Shown here one piece after another: positions 27,641-35,555 of a stretch of DNA of 64,000 nucleotides. The number at the start of each line of letters is the position of its first letter. Position 1 is the first letter of the stretch. A program made the position numbers and the translations under genes. Under the pieces are notes generated by a model, which did no database searches, was not told where the DNA came from, and worked only from the letters and a program-made list of their open reading frames with translations. Source of the DNA: Ochrobactrum sp. BTU1 (GTDB lineage: Bacteria; Pseudomonadota; Alphaproteobacteria; Rhizobiales; Rhizobiaceae). Location of the stretch: positions 836,001-900,000 of the forward strand of contig CP076355.1 in assembly GCA_018798825.1 (NCBI GenBank), given 5' to 3'.

Positions 27641-27792
27641 CAGAACAATCGGAATCAATTTCAATTGCTGACCTTAGAGATGAGCGCACATAAATGCGAA
27701 TAGATCTGCGGCATATAAGAATGGCGCTGGTTCTTTGAAAAATTCGGACTGCTCACAACCAATCAGCAGATCAAATTAAAACTATACTTATC

Positions 27793-27829
27793 AAAAACAA
27801 AAGCGCCGGGACTGGAGCACCGACGCTTT
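27793..27829 (-). terminator. Terminator of the DUF1127 gene
   Basis: AAAGCGCCGG (27800-27809) pairs with CCGACGCTTT (27820-27829) with one mismatch. On the minus strand it leads into TTTTGTTTTTGA. Confidence 0.7.
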
Positions 27830-27887
27830 GTTACATTATTTCAATTTCACTTTCGGGGCGATCAATTATCAGCCGCACCATCAGTGA

Positions 27888-28025
27888 TTACTTACCGAAA
27901 ACTGCGCTCTGGATCTGCGACCGCGATACGCCGATATCGGAAAGAAGATGGTCGTCCATTGCACCTAGTTCACGAAGGGCGCGACGACGGGAAACGTACT
28001 GCTGGAATTTCTGACGAATGTTCAT
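27888..28025 (-). CDS. DUF1127 small basic protein
   Basis: A 45-residue protein: MNIRQKFQQYVSRRRALREL, then GAMDDHLLSDIGVSRSQIQ. This is the compact arginine-rich DUF1127 fold common in alphaproteobacteria. Some relatives bind RNA and affect phosphate or carbon metabolism (known for small DUF1127 proteins in Agrobacterium and Rhodobacter). ATG 28025 follows AGGAGA at eight bases; the longer open frame to 28196 has no family resemblance. It has its own terminator, so is probably monocistronic. Confidence 0.9.
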   Translation of the reverse strand: MNIRQKFQQYVSRRRALRELGAMDDHLLSDIGVSRSQIQSAVFGK

Positions 28026-28275
28026 TTCTTTTCTCCTCGTTGGATGCCTCATAAATAGTCTTTTGCATAAAATTCCACCACGGATATGATTGCAAATGAG
28101 GCATGCATTTTCGGTAGAGCTCCTCTTCTTGAAAATGCCGCAATCGCCTACTGCATAGGGGATAGCGGCAACTCGATTTCTTGATTTTTTTACCAAATGT
28201 CTTTTGCAAAAGCCGCTTTAATCGATTAATCCGGTCAGCGGAGGAGATTATCTCTAGCCCCTTGCGGATATCACC

Positions 28276-29184
28276 ATGCTTTACGGTATTTTTCTTGCGT
28301 TCGCGTCCTATGCTGCATTCGCGATAAGCGACGCCTGCGTCAAGTTCCTCGACGGCACATTATCGCCATATGAAATCGCTTTTTATGGTGCCATTTTGGG
28401 TGTGCTTGCCATACCGTTCATCAAGAAACCCGAAGATGAGTGGCTCGATATGTTTCGAACCACAAATATAAAGTTGTGGTTACTTCGCACACTTACCGCA
28501 GCTATGGGCGTAATCGGAAGCGTTGTCGCTTTCACACATCTTTCTATGGCTGAAGCTTTTGCGCTCATCTTTCTGCTTCCGGCCTTTGTCACGATCCTTT
28601 CTGTGCTCTTTCTAAAGGAGCAGGTCGGCTGGCGTCGTTGGTCAGCTGTGATTATCGGCTTTATCGGTGTGCTTGTTGTGCTGCGCCCGGGTTTTCGCGA
28701 ACTCTCTATCGGTCATCTTGGCGCGTTGGGCGGCGGGCTTGGCGGCGCATTCAGCATCGTAATCTTTCGCGCAATGGGTAAGAAGGAAAAGCGTATCTCG
28801 CTTTATACCGCTGGCCTTATCGGCCCGATTCTTATCTGCGGCGCATTAATGATCCCGAGCTATCAGACACCTTCAGCCGTTCAATGGGGCTATCTCGCGG
28901 GATATGGACTGCTTGCAGCCCTTGCAAATATTCTCCTGATGCTGGCAGCACAGCGTGCACCGGCAAGCGCTATCGCCTCCCCGCAATACAGCCAGATGAT
29001 CTGGGCAATTCTATTCGGCTATTTCATTTTCCATGACCATATCGATCTGCCGATGCTCATCGGCATTATCCTGATCACAATTTCCGGCCTGTTTACTTTC
29101 GTTCGCGAACGCCAGCGCGGTGTGGAAGGTCCGGCGGCAGTAGCGACTTCTGATCCATCACCCGCCTTGGCGGAAGAGAAATAG
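28276..29184 (+). CDS. EamA/DMT-family transporter
   Basis: A 302-residue inner-membrane protein with about ten hydrophobic segments in two EamA repeats. The first begins MLYGIFLAFASYAAFAISDACVKFLDG; the second follows about residue 150 (GHLGALGGGLGGAFSIVIFRAMGKKEKR), with SPQYSQMIWAILFGYFIFHD near the end. The last 25 residues are hydrophilic. Such proteins export amino acids or other metabolites. Substrate unknown. Confidence 0.88.
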   Translation: MLYGIFLAFASYAAFAISDACVKFLDGTLSPYEIAFYGAILGVLAIPFIKKPEDEWLDMFRTTNIKLWLLRTLTAAMGVIGSVVAFTHLSMAEAFALIFLLPAFVTILSVLFLKEQVGWRRWSAVIIGFIGVLVVLRPGFRELSIGHLGALGGGLGGAFSIVIFRAMGKKEKRISLYTAGLIGPILICGALMIPSYQTPSAVQWGYLAGYGLLAALANILLMLAAQRAPASAIASPQYSQMIWAILFGYFIFHDHIDLPMLIGIILITISGLFTFVRERQRGVEGPAAVATSDPSPALAEEK

Positions 29185-29186
29185 CC

Positions 29187-29252
29187 CAATCCTCTCAAAG
29201 GATTGATTATTATACGGCGATATCAAACCCGAAACTGGTTTTCAGTTTCGGG
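29187..29252 (+). terminator. Two hairpins after the EamA gene
   Basis: CAATCCT/AGGATTG (29187-29205) is followed by a perfect 10-bp stem, CCCGAAACTG (29228-29237) with CAGTTTCGGG (29243-29252). Neither has a T run, so termination may be Rho-assisted. Confidence 0.5.
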
Positions 29253-29375
29253 TGACGTGCTATAACGGCTCACGTTCATGTCCCGCCCACGCTTCTACCT
29301 GAAATTCCAACAGTCAATCAAAAGCGTCCTGCGCGGGATTTGGCACGACAACGAGATTGAAGAAGGATGAAGACG

Positions 29376-30230
29376 ATGGCCGAGAAGCTGGCAATGTGGA
29401 CCTATTACAAAGGCGAATGGCATGAAGGCGATGTTCGTATTCTTGGCGCTGCCTCCCACGCAACCTGGCTTGGTTCGCTCGTTTTCGACGGCGCTCGCCT
29501 TTTTGAAGGTGTAACACCTGATCTTGATCGCCACTCCGCGCGCGCAAATGATTCAGCGCGTGCGCTCGGTCTGGCACCAACGCTTGAGAGCAACGATATT
29601 GAAGCTTTGGCTCGCGAAGGCCTCAAAAAGTTCGAGCCCGGCACTGACGTATATATTCGTCCAATGTACTGGGCCGAAGAAGGCGATACCAGCACGGTTG
29701 CAGCCGCACCTGAATCGACAGATTTTGCGCTGTGTCTCGAAGCAATCCCTATGGTCGAGCCAAAAGGCTTTACCATCACGACAACATCTTTCCGTCGCCC
29801 TTATCTTGAAGTGATGCCCGTCAATGCCAAGGCCGCATGCCTTTATCCAAATAACGGCCGTATGCTACGCGAAGCAAAAGCTAAAGGCTTTCACAATGCC
29901 CTGGTTACAGACGTTCTCGGCAATGTTGCCGAAACTGCTACATCCAACGTCTTCATGGTGCGCGGTGGAGAAGTGTTCACGCCAGTTCCGAATGGTACCT
30001 TCCTCAATGGCATTACGCGTCAGCGCGTAATCGGACTGCTCCGCCATGCAGGCGTCAGCGTTCATGAAACCACGCTCTCGGTGCAGGATTTCCGCGAAGC
30101 AGACGAAATCTTCTCTACTGGCAATTTGAGCAAGGTTGTACCGATCATCGGTTTTGATGAACGTAAACTCGAGTATGGCGCTATAGCCAAGCGCGCGCGT
30201 TCGCTCTACTGGGAATGGGCGCATAGCTGA
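29376..30230 (+). CDS. Class IV aminotransferase (branched-chain amino acid type)
   Basis: A 284-residue PLP enzyme of the IlvE/D-amino-acid aminotransferase fold. N-terminal blocks SLVFDGARLFEG and IRPMYWAEEGD, the PLP lysine in VNAKAACLYPNNGRMLREAKAKGF (about K152), and ETATSNVFMVRGGEVFTPVPNGTFLNGITRQRVI are typical. It would transfer amino groups between branched-chain amino acids and 2-oxoglutarate. ATG 29376 has AAGGA at 11 bases; ATG 29367, three codons earlier, is possible but too close to it. Confidence 0.88.
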   Translation: MAEKLAMWTYYKGEWHEGDVRILGAASHATWLGSLVFDGARLFEGVTPDLDRHSARANDSARALGLAPTLESNDIEALAREGLKKFEPGTDVYIRPMYWAEEGDTSTVAAAPESTDFALCLEAIPMVEPKGFTITTTSFRRPYLEVMPVNAKAACLYPNNGRMLREAKAKGFHNALVTDVLGNVAETATSNVFMVRGGEVFTPVPNGTFLNGITRQRVIGLLRHAGVSVHETTLSVQDFREADEIFSTGNLSKVVPIIGFDERKLEYGAIAKRARSLYWEWAHS

Positions 30231-30279
30231 TAAATACAGCTTTAACCATCGTTTGATTCCAATAACGGTTACTGCCTGA

Positions 30280-31041
30280 ATGCTTGAGCATACCCCTTTG
30301 TTTATGACAGTAGCCGTTGTTGCAGCCTTTCTGGTGGGCTTATCAAAAGGTGGCTTACCATCTGTCGGCACACTTTCAGTACCACTGATGGCGTTGGTGA
30401 TCTCACCTGTAACGGCAGCAGCGCTTCTGCTGCCGATCTATGTCGTAAGCGACATGTTCGGTCTCTATCTCTACCGTCATCATTTTTCGAAGCGTAATCT
30501 GGCGATCCTGACGCCAGCCGCGATTGTTGGCATCGGCCTTGGCTGGTTCTTCAGTTCGCACCTTTCAAGCACGTTCATTGGAATGCTGGTGGGGCTTGTC
30601 GGTCTCTTCTTCTGCTTCAATGTCTGGTTTGGCGCAAAGTACCGCCGTCAGGCGCGCAAAGCCGATATTCCCCGTGGCACCTTCTGGGGAATCATAACCG
30701 GTCTTACCAGCTTCGTTTCGCATTCCGGCGCACCACCATTTCAAATGTATGTCCTGCCGCAACATCTCGAAAAGCTGGTCTTCGCAGGCACTTCGACCAT
30801 TCTTTTTGCAATCGTCAATGCGGTTAAGCTCATCCCTTACTGGCAGTTGCAGCAGTTTTCCAATCTCGACTGGTCACTCGGTCTCTGGCTTTTGCCTGCC
30901 GCTATTATCGGTACGTTCGTTGGCGCAAAGCTCACACGCATCATGCCAGATGGCCCGTTTTTTCTTTTGGTGCAGCTCACGCTTTTCGGTCTTTCAATCA
31001 AGCTGATCGCCGACTGGGTTCTGCCATTCCTCTCGGCCTGA
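30280..31041 (+). CDS. TauE/SafE-family permease
   Basis: A 253-residue inner-membrane protein with seven to eight hydrophobic segments in two halves. The family's GLSKGGLPSVGTLSVPLMALV at the start and GIITGLTSFVSHSGAPPFQMYVLP at the middle are present. Members export sulfite, sulfonates or organic anions. There is a 49-base gap from the aminotransferase and no shared pathway can be read. The flavin dehydrogenase follows 58 bases later, so co-transcription is possible. Confidence 0.88.
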   Translation: MLEHTPLFMTVAVVAAFLVGLSKGGLPSVGTLSVPLMALVISPVTAAALLLPIYVVSDMFGLYLYRHHFSKRNLAILTPAAIVGIGLGWFFSSHLSSTFIGMLVGLVGLFFCFNVWFGAKYRRQARKADIPRGTFWGIITGLTSFVSHSGAPPFQMYVLPQHLEKLVFAGTSTILFAIVNAVKLIPYWQLQQFSNLDWSLGLWLLPAAIIGTFVGAKLTRIMPDGPFFLLVQLTLFGLSIKLIADWVLPFLSA

Positions 31042-31099
31042 CGGGCACTTGCCAGCCGCATTTGCATAAGCCACTCTGCCCGTGAGGGAGGATGCGGGT

Positions 31100-32755
31100 A
31101 TGAAAAATGCGGATGCGATCATAATTGGTGCGGGCCTTGCCGGGCTTGTGGCAGCACATGAACTGACAAGTGCTGGCAGAAAGGTCATTCTACTTGATCA
31201 GGAAGGCGAAAATTCGATCGGCGGACAGGCCTTCTGGTCGCTCGGCGGCCTATTCATGGTGGATAGCCCCGAACAACGACGTCTTGGCATAAAAGATAAT
31301 CTCGACCTCGCCCGCCAGGATTGGCTCGGATCTGCACAATTTGATCGCCCGGAGGATCATTGGCCGAAACAATGGGCAGAAGCCTATCTGCAATTTGCAG
31401 CGGGCGAGATGCGTTCCTGGCTGCACAGTCTAGGTATGCGATGGTTTCCAGTCGTTGGCTGGGCAGAGCGCGGTGGTGGACAGGCCCATGGCCATGGCAA
31501 TTCGGTTCCACGTTTTCATGTAACGTGGGGAACAGGGCCAGGCGTGTTGGCTCCTTTTGAGCGCCTTATGCGAGAAGCAATCTCTAGCGGCCTGCTGACA
31601 CTCAAATGCCGCCATCGCGTCAATGAGATTGTAACAACCAATGGGCGAACAAGCGGCGTGCGCGGTGATATCTTGACGCAATCGACCGTCGAGCGCGGGC
31701 AATCATCATCACGCGATGTTGAGGGCCAGTTCGAGCTTACAGCCAATTGCGTGATTGTCACCTCGGGCGGCATTGGCGGCGATCCAGAACGTGTTCGCAA
31801 GGCATGGCCGCGTGATCGCCTTGGCAATCCACCTCAGAATATGGTGCTTGGTGTACCTGCGCATGTGGATGGGCGCGGCATAGACATCGCCCTCGCCGCT
31901 GGCGGGCATGTGATCAATGGTGACCGCATGTGGCACTATACGGAGGGGCTCCGAAACTGGAATCCGATATGGCCCAATCACGGCATTCGTATTCTTCCGG
32001 GACCATCATCCATGTGGTTCGACGCGGAAGGCAACAGGATGCCCTCACCTTGCCTCCCCGGCTTCGATACACTCGGCACCTTGAAGCACATCCTCGCAAC
32101 GGGGCATGAATATTCGTGGTTCATACTGACCGAAAAAATCATTCGCAAAGAATTCTCGCTTTCCGGTTCTGAACAAAACCCCGACCTGACCGGCAAAGAC
32201 TGGAAACTGCTTATCAAAAGCAGACTAGGCAAAGCCCCGCCCCCGCCAGTCAAAGCATTCATTGATCATGGCGAGGATTTCGTCACGGCGAATAGTCTTG
32301 ACGAGCTTGTGGCCAAGATGAACAAGCTAACCGACAGCGAGCTGCTGGATGCAACACATATCCGCAACCAGATTGAAGCACGCGACCGGGAAGTCAGCAA
32401 TCGCTACTCCAAGGACGCGCAAATCATGGCCATCCACAATGCGCGATCCTATATTGGCGACAAGCTGACCCGCGCTGTCCCACTTCATGCTTTGCTTGAT
32501 CCAGCCAATGGTCCACTGATTGCAGTCAAACTTAATATTTTGACCCGGAAAACGCTGGGCGGACTGCATACTGACATTAACGCAGCGGTTTTGGACAAGA
32601 ACGCCGCGCCGGTAGCTGGCCTTTATGCAGCTGGCGAAGCAGCAGGCTTTGGCGGCGGCGGTTATCATGGCTATAATGCGCTAGAAGGAACTTTCCTTGG
32701 TGGCTGCATCTTTTCTGGACGAACAGCGGGACGTGCTGCGGCAAAGATGCTCTGA
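31100..32755 (+). CDS. FAD-binding dehydrogenase, KstD/fumarate-reductase-like
   Basis: A 551-residue flavoprotein. The N-terminal ADAIIIGAGLAGLVAAHELTSAG motif binds FAD, GGQAFWSLGGLF follows, and the C-terminal AGEAAGFGGGGYHGYNALEGTFLGGCIFSGRTAG closes the FAD site. The pattern matches the FAD_binding_2 family (3-ketosteroid 1-dehydrogenase, fumarate reductase flavoprotein), and proteins of this length in alphaproteobacteria are annotated only as FAD-binding dehydrogenases. ATG 31100 has GGGAGGA at about eight bases; 31082 would overlap that site. Substrate unknown. Confidence 0.85.
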   Translation: MKNADAIIIGAGLAGLVAAHELTSAGRKVILLDQEGENSIGGQAFWSLGGLFMVDSPEQRRLGIKDNLDLARQDWLGSAQFDRPEDHWPKQWAEAYLQFAAGEMRSWLHSLGMRWFPVVGWAERGGGQAHGHGNSVPRFHVTWGTGPGVLAPFERLMREAISSGLLTLKCRHRVNEIVTTNGRTSGVRGDILTQSTVERGQSSSRDVEGQFELTANCVIVTSGGIGGDPERVRKAWPRDRLGNPPQNMVLGVPAHVDGRGIDIALAAGGHVINGDRMWHYTEGLRNWNPIWPNHGIRILPGPSSMWFDAEGNRMPSPCLPGFDTLGTLKHILATGHEYSWFILTEKIIRKEFSLSGSEQNPDLTGKDWKLLIKSRLGKAPPPPVKAFIDHGEDFVTANSLDELVAKMNKLTDSELLDATHIRNQIEARDREVSNRYSKDAQIMAIHNARSYIGDKLTRAVPLHALLDPANGPLIAVKLNILTRKTLGGLHTDINAAVLDKNAAPVAGLYAAGEAAGFGGGGYHGYNALEGTFLGGCIFSGRTAGRAAAKML

Positions 32756-32829
32756 TGGTTCACCTGTGACGGAACCAGAACCACCAACCCTGCGTTCGTT
32801 AAACAATGACGTCATGGAGGCAAATCACT

Positions 32830-33234
32830 ATGGTTGAACTGGTCAACAATATCGAAAACATCGAATTCATTATCGCCAAGGCGCGCGAATATGATGTGCA
32901 GGTTCCGGCGGTCGATGAAAACCCTGGTTCCAATGCTTCCGATGACGGCGATATCGATATTCTCGATGCTTCGCTTGATAATCCGACGCGCAAGGAGCTT
33001 GTCGCCGCAATTCGTTCTCTGAATGAAGACGAGAAGGTTGAGTTGTTGGCTTTAGTCTGGGTTGGTCGCGGGGATTTTAGCGCTGAAGAATGGGATGACG
33101 CTCTTGCGACCGCAAGTGATCGTCACAATGGACGCGAAGCGAAGTACCTGCTCGGCATACCGCTCTTGGGCGACTACATAGAAGAAGGTTTGGAAACGCT
33201 CGGCATCGAGTTTGAAGCCTACGATAATGAATAA
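32830..33234 (+). CDS. DUF3775-type hypothetical protein
   Basis: A 134-residue acidic protein with helical C-terminal part: LVAAIRSLNEDEKVELLALVWVGRGDFSAEEWDDALATA, then YLLGIPLLGDYIEEGLETLGIEF. This resembles DUF3775. ATG 32830 has GGAGG at nine bases; the upstream frame to 32806 lacks a site. No signal peptide, no membrane segment. Function unknown. Confidence 0.75.
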   Translation: MVELVNNIENIEFIIAKAREYDVQVPAVDENPGSNASDDGDIDILDASLDNPTRKELVAAIRSLNEDEKVELLALVWVGRGDFSAEEWDDALATASDRHNGREAKYLLGIPLLGDYIEEGLETLGIEFEAYDNE

Positions 33235-33366
33235 GAAAAATTGATGTTTCCATTGATCGTTGTGTTTTGACGGCGTCGTAGCTGGCGGTTAGTCTGCGCG
33301 GCAACTAGGGAAAACGGGTGGTTCGCCACCTTGAAGATAAAATTCAAAGCATTGGAGGATTTCATC

Positions 33367-34812
33367 ATGCTTCAGAAAAATCTGGATCAGAAAACGGATT
33401 TCTATATCGACGGTGCATGGCGGTCCCCGCTTGAAGCAAAGACCATAGAAGTCATCAATCCAGCCAATGAGAAGCCTTATGCAGCGATTTCTGCTGGCTC
33501 TTCAGCGGATATTGATCTCGCTGTTGCTGCAGCGCGCAAAGCGTTTCCTTCTTGGAGCGAAACGCCTGCTGAAGAACGTATTGGCTATCTGCGCCGAATT
33601 GTTGAAATCTACGAGCGTCGCCTTGAAGAAATGGCCCATGCTATTTCCAAGGAAATGGGAGCTCCAATCAAGCTTGCGCGCGAATCCCAGGCTGCCGCCG
33701 GTCTCTCGCATACCAAGGCTTTCATCGCTGCTTTTGAGAATTTCGAATTCGAAGAAATTCTATCGCCAAAGCATCCTAATCAGGCCATTTTGCATGAACC
33801 CATCGGCGTATGCGGACTGATTACGCCATGGAACTGGCCGATGAATCAGATCGCACTCAAGGTTATCCCCGCTCTTGCTGTTGGTTGCACGGTCGTACTC
33901 AAGCCATCCGAAATTGCACCAATGTCGGCAATGCTTTTCGCCGAATTCGTCGATGAAGCCGGTCTGCCGAAAGGCGTATTCAACCTCGTCAACGGCGAAG
34001 GTCCAGTCGTTGGCGAAGCAATGTCACAGCATCCTGACATCGACATGATGTCATTTACAGGTTCGACCCGTGCTGGATCTGCAGTCTCGCGTGCAGCGGC
34101 TGCGACCGTCAAGCGCGTTTCGCTGGAACTCGGCGGCAAGTCACCAAATATCGTTTTTGCTGATAGTGATCTGGAAAAGGCAATCGAACGTGGTGTGAAC
34201 CATTGCTTTGAAAACACCGGTCAGTCCTGCAATGCGCCAACACGTATGCTGGTTGAACGATCGATCTATGAACAGGCAGTCGAATTTGCCAAGAAGACTG
34301 CCGCCAAAACCGCAGTCGATGACCCGTCCAAGGATGGTGAACATATTGGCCCGCTGTCGTCATCAATCCAGTTCGAAAAGGTGCAGGCGCTGATCCAGAA
34401 GGGTATTGATGAAGGTGCGCGTCTCGTTGCAGGTGGCATCGGTCGACCCGATGGCATCTCCGAAGGTGATTTCGTCAAGCCGACCATCTTCGCCGATGTA
34501 AACAACGAAATGACTATTGCACGGGAAGAAATCTTCGGACCGGTGCTGGCGATGATCCCCTTTGATACGGAAGAGGAGGCCATCGCTATCGCCAATGATA
34601 CGCCATATGGCCTGGCTGCCTATATTCAGACAGGCAGCCCGGATCGCGCAAAACGCGTGGCGCGTAAACTCCGCGCTGGCATGATCCAGATCAACGGAAC
34701 TGCGCGTGCGCCAGGTAGCCCGTTTGGCGGCTACAAGCAATCCGGCAATGGTCGCGAAGGCGGCAAGTGGGGTCTGGAAGACTTCATGGAAGTCAAGCTG
34801 ATCAGCGGCTAA
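33367..34812 (+). CDS. NAD(P)-dependent aldehyde dehydrogenase
   Basis: A 481-residue enzyme of the ALDH superfamily. The cofactor region is PWNWPMNQIALKVIPALAVGCTVVLKPSE; the general base Glu is in VSLELGGKSPNIV; and the catalytic Cys is in FENTGQSCNAPTRML. EIFGPVLAMIPFD and SPFGGYKQSGNGREGG are also present. ATG 33367 follows GGAGG at about eight bases. It stands alone with its own terminator. Substrate cannot be told from sequence. Confidence 0.93.
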   Translation: MLQKNLDQKTDFYIDGAWRSPLEAKTIEVINPANEKPYAAISAGSSADIDLAVAAARKAFPSWSETPAEERIGYLRRIVEIYERRLEEMAHAISKEMGAPIKLARESQAAAGLSHTKAFIAAFENFEFEEILSPKHPNQAILHEPIGVCGLITPWNWPMNQIALKVIPALAVGCTVVLKPSEIAPMSAMLFAEFVDEAGLPKGVFNLVNGEGPVVGEAMSQHPDIDMMSFTGSTRAGSAVSRAAAATVKRVSLELGGKSPNIVFADSDLEKAIERGVNHCFENTGQSCNAPTRMLVERSIYEQAVEFAKKTAAKTAVDDPSKDGEHIGPLSSSIQFEKVQALIQKGIDEGARLVAGGIGRPDGISEGDFVKPTIFADVNNEMTIAREEIFGPVLAMIPFDTEEEAIAIANDTPYGLAAYIQTGSPDRAKRVARKLRAGMIQINGTARAPGSPFGGYKQSGNGREGGKWGLEDFMEVKLISG

Positions 34813-34834
34813 GCGCAACGAATATGTCGAAATG

Positions 34835-34861
34835 AAAGCGCCGGGTTTCCGGCGCTTTTTT
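34835..34861 (+). terminator. Terminator of the aldehyde dehydrogenase gene
   Basis: AAAGCGCCGG (34835-34844) pairs perfectly with CCGGCGCTTT (34849-34858), followed by more T. Confidence 0.9.
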
Positions 34862-35555
34862 CCTTGTCCTGCCAGCTACTATAGGCGCCTATCGGTCACA
34901 AGGTATTCTAGGTATCGCATCGGTTGCGTGTGTCGACGACTACACACCAATTAACCGTCAAGTAGGCTATCCGTAAACTCATCCCAGCTTCAGGCTTGCG
35001 AGCCTTGGAAAACACTGGAGATCTTGATAGGCGTGCAACATCCGGATGCGGACGCAGTCGCCGTTTCAGATTGTTCTTCCTACTTCACGCAACCACGTAT
35101 TTCTTGGATGATCCTTCACGCTGCTGCAATCTGCCGGACCACATCCATCTCATATATGATAAGGCCACGACATACCTTTAGTATTTTATGAGCATATCGT
35201 GATAAAATACTGTAATATATCGCATATACCGCTTCGTATTTTTATAGAAAATACCTCCTTGTCTTTACTTAATTCAGATCAGCGGCGAATGCATACCCTC
35301 TTGATAGGCTATACAGCATATTTCAAACAGCGCTCTAATGTACTTACACCACTGCCTTAGCGACCAAGGATTCCGTGAATAATTCCCTTGCCTGAACGCA
35401 ACGACACATCTTGCAGAACCTGACCAGCTTTATGTTCATTGGTCCTTATCAGCAATCGCACTTCGACGGCTGGCGGTGTCGATCCGGATTTGCTCCACTT
35501 CAGCCGCCGATGTAGACAACAAAACAGAAGATTGCGCGCACACACCCACAGGCAA
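34862..35555. other. Gene-poor, AT-rich stretch between convergent genes
   Basis: About 690 bases without a convincing gene. It holds a perfect 12-base palindrome ATAGGCGCCTAT (34881-34892), a GTGTGT/ACACAC stem (34928-34947), the TATTTT inverted repeats at 35180-35254, and a minus-strand frame (35357-35620) with no family I recognise that overlaps the next gene. Confidence 0.5.
35180..35254. repeat. Two inverted repeats sharing a GTATTTT arm
   Basis: AGTATTTTAT (35180-35189) is a perfect inverted match of ATAAAATACT (35202-35211) across 12 bases. GTATTTT (35236-35242) matches AAAATAC (35248-35254) across five bases. The four arms share one core, so it looks like repeated binding sites or remnants of an element, in clearly AT-rich DNA. 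Confidence 0.6.

Larger units (their letters stand above)
27377..27887. other. Gene-free stretch with a nested hairpin
   Basis: A 511-base gap between two minus-strand genes. I see no convincing gene. It contains the structured element at 27580-27640 and the terminator of the DUF1127 gene at 27793-27829. Confidence 0.5.

Noticed and set aside
27888..28196. 102-residue version of the DUF1127 gene
   Set aside because: Only the last 45 residues match the family, and the ATG at 28025 has a strong ribosome site.
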